The position numbers were made by a program, and so were the translations under genes. Shown piece by piece: positions 30,872 to 40,908 of a DNA stretch of 64,000 nt. The notes beneath the pieces are model-generated. The model ran no database searches, was not told the DNA's origin, and was given only the letters and a program-made list of their open reading frames with translations. Source of the stretch: Cladorhizidae sp. MBARI D1340-BT2 (lineage: Eukaryota; Porifera; Demospongiae; Poecilosclerida; Cladorhizidae); NCBI GenBank assembly GCA_028752905.1, contig JAQNBH010000014.1:3068993-3132992 (forward strand). Reading direction: 5' to 3'. The first letter of the stretch is position 1. The number at the start of each line of letters is the position of its first letter.

Positions 30872-31918
30872 ACATATACATAGCAGGTATCAAAGAACGA
30901 GGGTTGCTCAGCCTCTGCATATATACATAGCAGGTATCAAAGAATGAGGGTTGCTCAGCCTCTGCATATATACATAGCAGGTATCAAAGAACGAGGGTTG
31001 CTCAGCCTCTGATATATACATAGCAGGTATCAAAGAACGAGGGTTGCTCAGCCTCTGCATATATACATAGCAGGTATCAGAGAATGAAGGTTGCCCAGCC
31101 TCTGATATATACATAGCAGGTATCAAAGAACGAGGGTTGATCAGCCTCTGCATATATATATATATATATATATAGCAGGTATCAAAGAACGAGGGTTGCT
31201 CAGCCTCTGATAGCAGGTATCAAAGAACGAGGGTTGCTCAGCCTCTGCATATATACATATATAGCAGGTATCAAAGAACGAGGGTTGCTCAGCCTCTGCA
31301 TATATACATAGCAGGTATCAAAGAACGAGGGTTGCTCAGCCTCTGCATATATACATAGCAGGTATCAAAGAATGAAGGTTGCTCAGCCTCTGCATATATA
31401 CATAGCAGGTATCAAAGAATGAGGGTTGCTCAGCCTCTGCATATATATATATATAGCAGGTATCAAAGAACGAGGGTTGCTCAGCCTCTGATAGCAGGTA
31501 TCAAAGAACGAGGGTTGCTCAGCCTCTGCATATATACATAGCAGGTATCAAAGAACGAGGGTTGCTCAGCCTCTGCATATATATATAGCAGGTATCAAAG
31601 AATGAGGGTTGCTCAGCCTCTGCATATATATATATAGCAGGTGGTTGCTCAGCCTCTGATATATACATAGCAGGTATCATACAAAGAACGAGGGTTGCTC
31701 AGCCTCTGCATATATACATAGCAGGTATCAAAGAATGAGGGTTGCTCAGCCTCTGATATATACATAGCAGGTATCATACAAAGAACGAGGGTTGCTCAGC
31801 CTCTGCATATATACATAGCAGGTATCAAAGAATGAGGGTTGCTCAGCCTCTGCATAATAATTATATACATAGCAGGTGTCAAAGAACGAGGGTTGCTCAG
31901 CCTCTGCATACATATATA
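30872..31918. repeat. 47-bp satellite array
   Basis: About 22 units with ATATACATAGCAGGTATCAA and GAGGGTTGCTCAGCCTCTG. Several units are shortened or have expanded TA stretches between them. The same family occurs at 2830-2884 and 3568-3705, 27 kb away. Confidence 0.95.
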
Positions 31919-32254
31919 GCTGGCATCAGAGTTTCCAAATATGACATTTTTAATAATCGTTGAAACTGAGGCATTTCAATTGAGATGTAGGGCTGGAATT
32001 ACCTGATTCAGAGGGTGGGTGAGAAGTTTGGGGGGTGCCAATATAATTGTGATAACCATTAATTGTGTAGTGAAAAATGCTGCCATTTTGTTTCAAAATG
32101 TCAAGCACAGGCAGCACCATCACAAGCTGAAGGGGTAGATATCTGAAGCTGATTATTTTTCAAAGTGTTGGTGAAGACTTCTTATGGGCTATATACTTGT
32201 TTACCTGTGACACCTTCAGCTTCTTTTTGTCATGTTAATTCAAACATCAGGGCA
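31919..32254. other. No gene recognised
   Basis: Unique-looking sequence between the satellite and the hAT scrap. No supported coding region. Confidence 0.5.
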
Positions 32255-32440
32255 TTGTTACTATCTTATGTACCTTGCCTGTGACTAGCTGTTCCTCTGA
32301 ACGTATTTTTAGTGGACAGAAATAAACAAAAACTTGCCTCCGTACAGCAATGGCTAACACTCGGCTCACATTACTCCACAGCCAACAAAACATTCCTATT
32401 GACATTTCATCAGTCATTGACTCAACACCATTCCAGGCAA
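32228..32440 (+). pseudogene. hAT transposase C-terminal scrap
   Basis: One frame reads GIVTILCTLPVTSCSSERIF, then a stop, then TKTCLRTAMANTRLTLL and IPIDISSVIDS. This is the dimerisation region of ZMYM1/TTF-type hAT transposases, with LPVTSCSSERIFS the diagnostic core. The rest of the element is not recognisable. It is unrelated in position to the three larger hATs. Confidence 0.65.
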
Positions 32441-32754
32441 CTTCAGATGATAAAACATTCTTGCTGAGTAACTAAAGCTGACTGCTAACTCATCTCATCA
32501 TCATTATCATTCTAATATTGTCATTTGCAATAATTGTTGCAAGTTGATGCTTGGCAAAATTGGGCATATATAGCTGGGGTGAAGATGCTACTTCAGCACC
32601 CCTACTCGCCCCACTAAAAATCCTGGCTATTCCCCTGCAGTTTTAGTCGGACAATTCATGCATTTGTTGCATGCCAGTGAGTGTGAATGTGTTGGGTTGT
32701 TTTATTATCCCTGGCGAAGGCCCAAGTATTTAAAGTATCTATAATAATTTATAC

Positions 32755-32975
32755 ATATATACACTGCTGCATAACTGTACACTGTAGCAACATAAGGTAT
32801 CTATAATATATTATTATATATATATATAATATATATTATATATACTGATGCATCACTATACACTGCAGCACCATAAGGTATCTATAATAATATATATAAA
32901 CTACATTGCTGCATTGTATATTGGTATCTTTAATATAAAATGTATATGCTGCAGCATCACTGTACTCTGCAGCAA
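32755..32975. repeat. AT-rich degenerate tandem repeat, about 3 units
   Basis: Three diverged units with TGCATCACTATACACTGCAG-like segments followed by AAGGTATCTATAATA, joined by long TA/TAT stretches near 32805-32845. Confidence 0.7.
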
Positions 32976-33640
32976 CATTTGTCTCTATCATCTGTGTACT
33001 TTACATACAATCTGCAGCTTGACAGAAATGACACAGGAAAGACACTCCAGTCGCTACATGATAATATTCCATGTAAAATCTCACTACTTATCATTTTGTT
33101 ATTCCAAGGAAGTATCCACTTCTCTCTTGTCCAACAATAAGTTCATCGTGCAATTTTGGTTGTTTTCGATATATATATCTCTGATGATGATGTGGATTCT
33201 ACATCATCTACCCAATGCTCTGGACTTCTTCAGCTGATGATGATGTAGCATCCATCTCATTTATCCCGTGCTCTGTTCCTCTCTCAGTGTCTGCGACAGC
33301 ATCGGGAGCAGCTAGCCCATCCTTCCCATTGCTGTACTACTATATCAGAATCTGTATCGTGATGATGTGACAATGAGTATTAAAATTGTTTCTCTTCAGA
33401 ACTAACCATATCAGGTCAACCAGAGTGGAATAGTTTCAAAATTATTGACACTAATGATAGGAATGTTACCTTTGGAAGCAAGTAAAGTATTAATGAGTGT
33501 CAGGGATTAGTATATATATGAGTTGTGATCTTTATGCATGTATGATAGCTAGGACTTTGATGTAGGGGAAAGTTGCGAGACAACTGCAAAGAGCCATAAT
33601 CTGAAATCATTCTACCACAGCCTCATTATAGGGCAGGCGA
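32976..33640. other. No gene recognised
   Basis: An open stretch exists at 32848-33237 but shows no family motifs and overlaps AT repeats. GATGATGATGT repeats lie near 33185-33245. Confidence 0.4.
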
Positions 33641-33645
33641 CTGGC

Positions 33646-33862
33646 TGTTATAATTAAGTGAATTGTATGACATTATTCAATAGTCCGGACTCTAAATAAA
33701 CGTTTTTAGTGTGTCACGTGTGTTGCACAGATAGTGAAATCAAGATGTCTTCTTATAATGTCTGTTGTATTCGGTTGTTAGTTTACTAGTTGATTAAGGA
33801 CTTTCACGGTCGTTGAAGAGTGAAAGAACTATAACCTTAGGGTATTAAACAAGGTTATAACA
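33646..33862 (+). repeat. 5' LTR of the intact gypsy element
   Basis: 217 bp, TGTTATAATTAAG...GGTTATAACA, with AATAAA near 33694 and terminal inverted TGTTATAA/TTATAACA. Confidence 0.96.
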
Positions 33863-33864
33863 TT

Positions 33865-33877
33865 TGGCGACGAGGAT
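33865..33877 (+). promoter_or_regulatory. Primer-binding site, tRNA-Ser type
   Basis: TGGCGACGAGGAT follows the LTR after two bases and complements the 3' end of tRNA-Ser of the GCU type, as recalled for metazoans. Confidence 0.7.
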
Positions 33878-33921
33878 TATAACGGATCGACACGGATTAT
33901 TACGAAAAGAGTTTTTTCGAG

Positions 33922-36900
33922 ATGGCCGTGCATGGTTCAATGTCTGCCTTTACTTCAGCGCACGAGGACTGGAGAGCCTATGTAGAAAGGCTGGAACAGT
34001 ACTTCGTAGCAAACAGTGTGACTGAGGCCGACAAGAAGCGAGCTATACTATTGAGTGTTTGTGGTTCCAAGACCTACCAACTCATTAGAGATTTAGTTTC
34101 CCCTACCAGACCAGGAGAGATCGCATACACTGACCTTGTGGAGTTAGTTATTAAGCACTACTGTCCCAAACCTGTGATCATGCAGCGTTATAAATTCAAT
34201 TCTCGAGTTCGTGCTAAGAATGAGTCCATAGCTGATTACGTGGCAGCACTAAGACAACTCTCTGAATTTTGTGAGTTCGGGGCTACTCTTGACCAGATGT
34301 TAAGGGATAGGCTGGTCTGCGGTGTCAACGATGAGAAAGTACAGCAGAGACTGTTAGCAGAAGTTGATTTAACCTTCTCACGTAGCTTACAACTAGCCCA
34401 GACAATGGAGACTGCGGAGAGAGACACACGACAGTTGCAGGGAGCTCAAGGAACCTCTGTCTTGTTCACTCATAGCAAGGCATCTAAGAAGCCTTTTACT
34501 ACTTCTCGTTTCCAGAAGTGTGTTTGTTTCAGGTGTGGTAGTGACAGTCATTTAGCCAATACCTGTCGTTTTAAGGAAGCAGAATGCCGAGCATGCAAAA
34601 AGAAAGGACACATCGCCCGGGTGTGTCGCTCGAAAATGAAGTCAAGAGGACAGGATAATTCAAAGTCACAGTATCGTTCGACTAGTACCAATTACGTAGA
34701 GGAGGAGCAGTCTAGATTGGTGGAAGATGGTGCTTATGGAATGTTCACAGTAACGGACACATCATCCAAGCCATTATTCGTGCATATGAACTTGTGCGGA
34801 TCCGTTGTGAAAATGGAAATTGATACAGGAGCAGCATTCTCTATTGTGAGCGAAGAGACTTACAATGGTATCAAGAGATCGGGAGTGACCTTACCTCTGG
34901 AGGAATCCCAGGTACTCTTAAAAACATACACTGGTGAGATCTTACCTGTACTTGGCAGGGTAGTGGTGGTTGCTAAGGTTGACCACCAGGAGGAGGAGCT
35001 TCCGTTGTTCGTTGTAAAAGGAAAAGGGCCAAGCCTCATTGGGCGAGATTGGTTAGCTAAACTTAAATTGAATTGGCACGAGATTCATCAGTTTAGCATG
35101 AATAATAAGGTTGAAGAACTCCTAGCCAAGTTCTACCCTGTGTTTGCCGATGGGTTAGGTACCTTATTGGGCACTAAAGTAAGGATTCATGTCAAAGAGG
35201 GTGCTCAACCTAAATTCTGTAAAGCAAGGAATGTTCCTTATATGATGAAAGAAAAGTTGGAGAAAGAATTGGAACGCCTGGAGAAACAGGGAACCATAAC
35301 CCCGGTTCAATTTTCAGATTGGGCAGCTCCGATTGTGCCTGTGTTAAAACGCAATGGTGATCTTCGTGTGTGTGGTGATTATAAGCTGACTATTAATCAA
35401 GCATGTCATGTGGAGTCGTACCCCTTACCTCGTGTGGAGGATATTTTCTCAGCTTTGTCAGGTGGTGAAAGGTTCTCGAAATTAGACCTATCACAAGCCT
35501 ATTTACAGTTAGGAGTGGTGGATGATTGTAAAAAGTTCCTAACTATTAATACACACAAAGGGTTGTTTGTGTACAATAGGTTACCCTTTGGGGTATCATC
35601 AGCCCCTGCGATCTTTCAAAGGGTAATGGACAGTTTGTTTCAGGGTTTTGCTGGTGTCTCAGTTTACCTGGATGATATCCTGGTAACTGGAAAAACCACT
35701 GAAGAGCACATTGCTAACTTGGAGAAGGTGTTAGAAAAGCTCAGGCAAGCCGGCCTGAGACTTAACAAATCGAAATGTGTGTTCCTGGCTTCAAAGGTCG
35801 AGTATCTTGGATATATAATTGATAAGGAAGGCCTACATCCAACTCTGGAGAAGGTAAAAGCCATTCGAGAGGCCCGTGCTCCGACGTCAGTGACTGAGCT
35901 TAGAGCATTTCTGGGTATACTTAATTATTACTCCAAGTTTCTTCCTAATCTCTCGACAAAGCTAGCCCCTTTGTACACCTTGTTATGCAAGGACTCCAGA
36001 TGGCAATGGACGGAAAAGCAAGAAAGTGCATTTTTACTAGCTAAGCTAATGCTACAGAGTGATTCACTTTTGGTCCATTATGATCCTCAGAAGGACCTAT
36101 TGTTGGCTTGTGACGCATCTCCTTATGGATTGGGAGTCGTGTTATCACATGTTTTGGAAGACAAAACCGAACGTCCTATTGGGTATGCTTCAAGGACTCT
36201 CACTGTGTCTGAGAAGGGCTATTCTCAATTAGAGAAAGAGGGATTAGCTATCCTATTTGGTGTCAAGAAATTTCATTCTTACCTGTGGGGTCGATCATTT
36301 GTCATTAGATCTGATCACCAACCACTCTACCATTTGTTTAATGAAAAGAAAGCAATTCCTCCCCTTGCCTCAGCACGTCTACAAAGGTGGGCATTGTCAT
36401 TGAGTGCATATCAATATCGTATTGAATACAAGCCTGGGAAGTTGCTTGCTAATGCGGATGCATTAAGTCGGTTGCCAAGCCCAGTTGTCACATCCTCTGA
36501 TTGTCTTCCTGCTGAGTTAAACCAATTGGTTCTTCACCTTGAGTCTACCCCAATTTCTTCCAAGGAAGTGAAACAATGGATTGAGAAAGATCCGCTTCTC
36601 TCAAGGGTGAAGAAGTTTGTAATGTGTGGATGGCCGTCAGTGAAGCTTGACCGAGAATTTCAACCGTATGAGTCTCGTAAGTTGGAACTCAGTCTTCTGG
36701 ATGGTTGTTTACTGTGGGGTTCACGTTTGATTATACCCCAGCCTGGTCGGAAATGTTTGCTAGATCAGCTACATGAAACTCATTTAGGAATTAGTCGTAT
36801 GAAGAATCTGGCAAGAAGTTATTTTTGGTGGCCAGACATGACTTCTGAAATCGAGTTATGTGTACAGCAGTGCAATGTTTGCCAGGAATCACGACCGCAA

Positions 36901-37941
36901 CCTCCTGTGGCCTCGATGCACCCGTGGGAAGTAACAAAGCAGCCTTGGAACCGTATCCACCTAGACTTCGCTGGCCCGTTCATGGGTAACATGTTTTTAG
37001 TCTTGGTCGATTCTCATTCTAAGTGGATGGATGTGGTGATTATGAGTTCAATCACGTCCACCATCACCATAGAGAAGTTGCAAGGTATTTTTGCTATTCA
37101 TGGTCTTCCCAAGACCATAGTCACTGATAATGGCAGTTCATTTATGAGTGATGAGTTTCAGAGATTTTGCCAAGTGAATGGTATTCAGCATACGACGTCT
37201 GCACCTTACCACCCTTCCACGAATGGGTTGGCTGAGAGGGCGGTGCAATCTTTCAAGCAAGGGTTGAAGAGGATGGAAGGTGGATCACTGCAGTCCAAGC
37301 TATCGAGATACTTGTTCCGCTACAGGATAACGCCACACAGTACGACAGGGTTATCCCCAGCCGAGGTTCTGATGGGTCGTCGACCGAGATCCAAGTTAGA
37401 CTTGGTTCATCCTGACTTGTCAGAGAGAGTGGAATCGTGCCAGCGTAAGAGGACACATGGCAGCACCGGACGGGATCGCGTTTTCCGAGTGGGTGACAAG
37501 GTTTTTGTTAGAGATTTCAGGTGTAAGAATGTAACCTGGATGCCTGGTGTTGTTGAGCATGTCACTGGACCTTTATCTTACCGAGTTAAAGTTACCTTGG
37601 GAGTCGTACGTCGTCATGTGGATAACATACGTCAGAGACAGAGCGAGTTAGGATCCAGCACTATAAATGGTCAAGTGTCTGGACCTGCAATTGTGTTTCA
37701 TGATATTCCTGTTCAAGTGCCAGAGACACTGAAACTGTCCCCTGAAGGGAGTGTTCCACATTCCGACTCAGCTACGTCAGCCATGGTCAGCTCTCCTCGC
37801 TTACCCCGTGTTAATGTGGATGATAATGTGGATGATAACAACACTTCAGTACACATCCCTGATTGTGAGTCAACAACAGTACTGCGCAGGTCTGTCCGAA
37901 ACAGACCCCCTCCTGATCGTTTTAAGGGATCAGTGTTTTAA
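33922..37941 (+). CDS. Gag-pol polyprotein of the intact gypsy element
   Basis: 1,339 residues in one frame. Gag occupies about residues 1-195 (WRAYVERLEQYFVANSV at the start). Two CCHC knuckles follow near 200-238 (CFRCGSDSHLANTC and CRACKKKGHIARVC). Protease DTGA is at about 300. RT spans about 420-640 (RVCGDYKLTINQ, SKLDLSQAYLQL, FGVSSAPAIFQRVMD, and [10 protein letters not shown] with the catalytic pair near 583). RNase H runs from about 720 (LACDASPYGLGVVL, RSDHQPLYHLF). Integrase has its zinc-binding region near 950-990 (HETHLGISRMKN ... CNVCQES) and DDE residues in HLDFAGPFMG near 1014, VTDNGSSFM near 1068 and NGLAERAVQSFKQGLK near 1105. The GPY/F-type tail reads VEHVTGPLSYRVKV near 1215. 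No disruption is visible, so the element may be competent to transpose. Confidence 0.94.
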   Translation: MAVHGSMSAFTSAHEDWRAYVERLEQYFVANSVTEADKKRAILLSVCGSKTYQLIRDLVSPTRPGEIAYTDLVELVIKHYCPKPVIMQRYKFNSRVRAKNESIADYVAALRQLSEFCEFGATLDQMLRDRLVCGVNDEKVQQRLLAEVDLTFSRSLQLAQTMETAERDTRQLQGAQGTSVLFTHSKASKKPFTTSRFQKCVCFRCGSDSHLANTCRFKEAECRACKKKGHIARVCRSKMKSRGQDNSKSQYRSTSTNYVEEEQSRLVEDGAYGMFTVTDTSSKPLFVHMNLCGSVVKMEIDTGAAFSIVSEETYNGIKRSGVTLPLEESQVLLKTYTGEILPVLGRVVVVAKVDHQEEELPLFVVKGKGPSLIGRDWLAKLKLNWHEIHQFSMNNKVEELLAKFYPVFADGLGTLLGTKVRIHVKEGAQPKFCKARNVPYMMKEKLEKELERLEKQGTITPVQFSDWAAPIVPVLKRNGDLRVCGDYKLTINQACHVESYPLPRVEDIFSALSGGERFSKLDLSQAYLQLGVVDDCKKFLTINTHKGLFVYNRLPFGVSSAPAIFQRVMDSLFQGFAGVSVYLDDILVTGKTTEEHIANLEKVLEKLRQAGLRLNKSKCVFLASKVEYLGYIIDKEGLHPTLEKVKAIREARAPTSVTELRAFLGILNYYSKFLPNLSTKLAPLYTLLCKDSRWQWTEKQESAFLLAKLMLQSDSLLVHYDPQKDLLLACDASPYGLGVVLSHVLEDKTERPIGYASRTLTVSEKGYSQLEKEGLAILFGVKKFHSYLWGRSFVIRSDHQPLYHLFNEKKAIPPLASARLQRWALSLSAYQYRIEYKPGKLLANADALSRLPSPVVTSSDCLPAELNQLVLHLESTPISSKEVKQWIEKDPLLSRVKKFVMCGWPSVKLDREFQPYESRKLELSLLDGCLLWGSRLIIPQPGRKCLLDQLHETHLGISRMKNLARSYFWWPDMTSEIELCVQQCNVCQESRPQPPVASMHPWEVTKQPWNRIHLDFAGPFMGNMFLVLVDSHSKWMDVVIMSSITSTITIEKLQGIFAIHGLPKTIVTDNGSSFMSDEFQRFCQVNGIQHTTSAPYHPSTNGLAERAVQSFKQGLKRMEGGSLQSKLSRYLFRYRITPHSTTGLSPAEVLMGRRPRSKLDLVHPDLSERVESCQRKRTHGSTGRDRVFRVGDKVFVRDFRCKNVTWMPGVVEHVTGPLSYRVKVTLGVVRRHVDNIRQRQSELGSSTINGQVSGPAIVFHDIPVQVPETLKLSPEGSVPHSDSATSAMVSSPRLPRVNVDDNVDDNNTSVHIPDCESTTVLRRSVRNRPPPDRFKGSVF

Positions 37942-37998
37942 CTGATAATTATCGTGAATTTGTTATCTTTACTCTCTTATAAACTAAGAAGGGAGGAA

Positions 37999-38215
37999 TG
38001 TTATAATTAAGTGAATTGTATGACATTATTCAATAGTCCGGACTCTAAATAAACGTTTTTAGTGTGTCACGTGTGTTGCACAGATAGTGAAATCAAGATG
38101 TCTTCTTATAATGTCTGTTGTATTCGGTTGTTAGTTTACTAGTTGATTAAGGACTTTCACGGTCGTTGAAGAGTGAAAGAACTATAACCTTAGGGTATTA
38201 AACAAGGTTATAACA
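37999..38215 (+). repeat. 3' LTR of the intact gypsy element
   Basis: 217 bp; no difference from the 5' copy found on direct comparison. Confidence 0.96.
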
Positions 38216-38220
38216 CTGGC

Positions 38221-40511
38221 TATCGGTAATATTGGCCAATGCCAAGACCAGTGCTTTGAACAAGCAAGGGGGAAAAAGAAACGAAATAAAGAGTTACACT
38301 GGCCCATTCTTCAACCCCATAGCTCTCAACTCATTTGATGCCGACCCACTTATAAGGTTGATTAATGTTTAGGAATGCACTGCAAAAAAGCCCATCTGTG
38401 AATAACCAACCACCTTTGTTTATAATTATATACTTCGCAAAAATATCTGAAAAGAAGCCCTTCTCGAAAAAAGAAGCCCTTGCTTGAAATAAAGACATCA
38501 CTAAGCATCTTGATTTTATGGAACTTATGCGCCTGAAAGTTTGCATAGTTGCGCACCCATGACCAGAATTAATCCCATGCACTTTGACCCAAAACTTTGA
38601 GCCAATGGTTTTTTTAATTTTATCCTCCATGGTATATATATACGTACATGTATTTTGTTGTTATATATCACATGCTGGGTTGTTCAGGCAGGTGCATCAA
38701 CTGCGAAGCAAATATTTTCAAAATCTGCATTCACTAAATAAAAAAATGGATGAAATAAAATAAAAAAGGAGAAAGGATTTGCATAATTATACCAAAATAA
38801 CATATTGGCAATAAAATTGAACAGGCCTCCTCCCAGTGGTTATGTACAACGATTCATGATTTTAGAAAAGCCCTATATACTATATGGTCTACAGAAAAGC
38901 TCAACCTACAACTGGTGAAATTGGAATGCATTGGGAAAGGCCCTCACAAAATACCTTCCATTTTAATTAAGATGATTCATGAAGAGGAAGCACAACTCCT
39001 CCTCCTCTCCGAGGAGCCGAATGATATATAGCCAGAGGGAAGGTGCTCCACCAATGGAATGACAAGCCTCGCCAATCCCACCACTACGCCACACTATTAT
39101 TGATGCTCACCAAAAGAGGTCCACCTTCAACATTATCTACACCAAAACTAAGTTGCCACACTCGCATCCCGCTTATACTTACTTCATCACAACAATGCAG
39201 ATTTACCACACAAGTGCACCACCATCACCACCATTCCCCCAAGCAACAATAACTCTAAATAGCTTCACCCTAGAGGAACCCCAACCCCAAGTAGCACACA
39301 AAATGAAATTGTTCTTGACCATAGCCACGCCACCATCGCTGGGAGAGGTAATACCGCTCTGGCTTGGCGCTTTGACCGCAGCCCATTACATACAATGAAC
39401 TCTCAGCAGGAAAATGTAGTCGTAAAAATTTAACAAGGAGGAGGGAGGGGCTAAAAAAAATTAGGGGGTCAGAGGAAACCTGCAAAAAAAAATTACCATG
39501 CAGGTCGCAGGTCATAAAATACATAATCTTGCAAGGTACATATTGACACGCTACTTCTGGAGAAAAGCAAGTTTCATACCGTTTCCTCTCCCATGCCACA
39601 AATGATCGTTTCAAATTAGTTCCTTGTTGATACACTTAATGATTGGTTATAAAAGGGCATAAAATAGGTTTCAAACCTCATCCCCTTCAGATAAGAGTCA
39701 AGGAAAAACCTCAACAGAAGCAAAAAAAACATGATTTTTTCTTTTTCTTTTGCAATTCAGAAAGATACACAGGTTGTCAACTATTTCTGATTCATTAATA
39801 AGGAGAGCCGAGCATCCCCCCAGCACTAGATCCCTGGCCTCTCAGTATTCTCTTCTGGTATCAAAGATCATAAATCTCTCTTAAACGAGCTGAACAGGCG
39901 TTCTGATCTTGAACTTATTCTGTGAGCAGACAAATGTGTCTCACTGTCCTACAATGGCAAGAAGATGGACCGTATGACTACTTTTCCCTTTGGTAACAGT
40001 CATACTCAAAACATTGCCAATGCCAACAAAATTTCTTGGTCGATTCCTCTACTTTTCTCCTACACCGACGAAATGTGCATCTGCCACCATACTTGGGGGT
40101 GGGTGGGGGGAGTCTTATAAGCACTGCAACGTATAAAGGATGGACAGTCCATCCATAACGAGTTCAAGGTCTGGATGCCGGTAAAAATTATCTTGTCCCT
40201 ACCTTGCACTTCTTCTAATGTTGAACCTCATTTCAGAAACACGCCATTTCCAAGATCAAACGCAAAATCACAACATAGCCGATGAGATAGTTGAACCTCC
40301 AGAGATGTCGTACTCCAGCCAAGTTATTCCACCCTGATATCCTAAACCTGCCATTCCTAATGCAAGCAGCTATCCATCACCGCTATGCTTCAGTCCGACA
40401 GTGAGACCCTTTACCAAGCTAAAATTGGCACCTCCACTGTTTGGTAAGGGATCGTTGTCAAGACGGGTACAGGAAGACGAGTTGACGGAGTCCTGTGTGT
40501 ACTGCATAGCG
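38221..40511. other. 5' flank of RPF1, no other gene recognised
   Basis: Short open stretches at 39043-39252 and 39153-39398 are low-complexity and match nothing that I know. The last about 130 bases before 40512 are likely 5' UTR of RPF1. Promoter elements are not evident. Confidence 0.45.
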
Positions 40512-40688
40512 ATGGCAGAACTCAAGAAACCGAGTTCATCTTCCACGGAAAGAATTTGTAGACCAGCCATGTTCAAGAATAGGATACGACGTAGATCTTT
40601 GTACAAATTACAGAAGATGAAGAAGAATAAAGAAAGGAAAGAAGGGAAAAAACTGAGATCCCAAGAACGAGATCGTTTGGGAGAGAAA
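40512..40688 (+). CDS. RPF1: RPF1 exon 1 (ribosome production factor 1)
   Basis: RPF1 is a nucleolar Brix-family factor for 60S subunit assembly. This exon codes 59 residues beginning MAELKKPSSSS at an ATG in good context (GCGATGG). It continues with FKNRIRRRSLYKLQKMKKNK and ends RSQERDRLGEK. A basic helix ending in E-R-x-x-L-G-[DE]-K directly before APPK is how animal RPF1 proteins read at this point. The exon is closed by a GTGAGT donor at 40689, phase 0, which fits the phase-0 start of the exon at 46801. The open frame extends upstream of the ATG, but that part has no RPF1 similarity that I can see and is taken as 5' UTR. Confidence 0.85.
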
Positions 40689-40908
40689 GTGAGTTTAGGT
40701 TATTAAAATATCTCTGTCTTTCACTTTATGTGGATTTCACTGGCGATCCTTACCAAGTCAATACAATGGTAAATGCGTGTTTGTTCCTGGCCCCTAGATT
40801 ATATATTGGACCCCCAGATTATATCCCATGGTTTGATTAGTTCGTACTAGATCAAGTGTTTAATAGATGCACATAATACATATGCTGCACATGCACTCAC
40901 CATGCTGT

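Larger units (their letters stand above)
33646..38215 (+). mobile_element. Intact Ty3/gypsy LTR retrotransposon with identical LTRs
   Basis: Two 217-bp LTRs that I read as identical base for base, a perfect 5-bp duplication CTGGC (33641-33645 and 38216-38220), a primer site, a purine tract (AGAAGGGAGGAA before 37999) and one open gag-pol frame. This is the youngest-looking element in the window. The tRNA-Ser primer and domain layout resemble the Mag-type branch; clade assignment needs an RT tree. Confidence 0.95.

Noticed and set aside
38331..39635. Several frames of 60-120 codons between the gypsy element and RPF1
   Set aside because: No recognisable motifs, biased composition and overlapping frames on both strands. 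I cannot support a gene.
40401..40511. Upstream extension of RPF1 exon 1 from a GTG
   Set aside because: GTG is an unlikely start in animals, the extra residues show no RPF1 similarity, and the ATG at 40512 has a good context.
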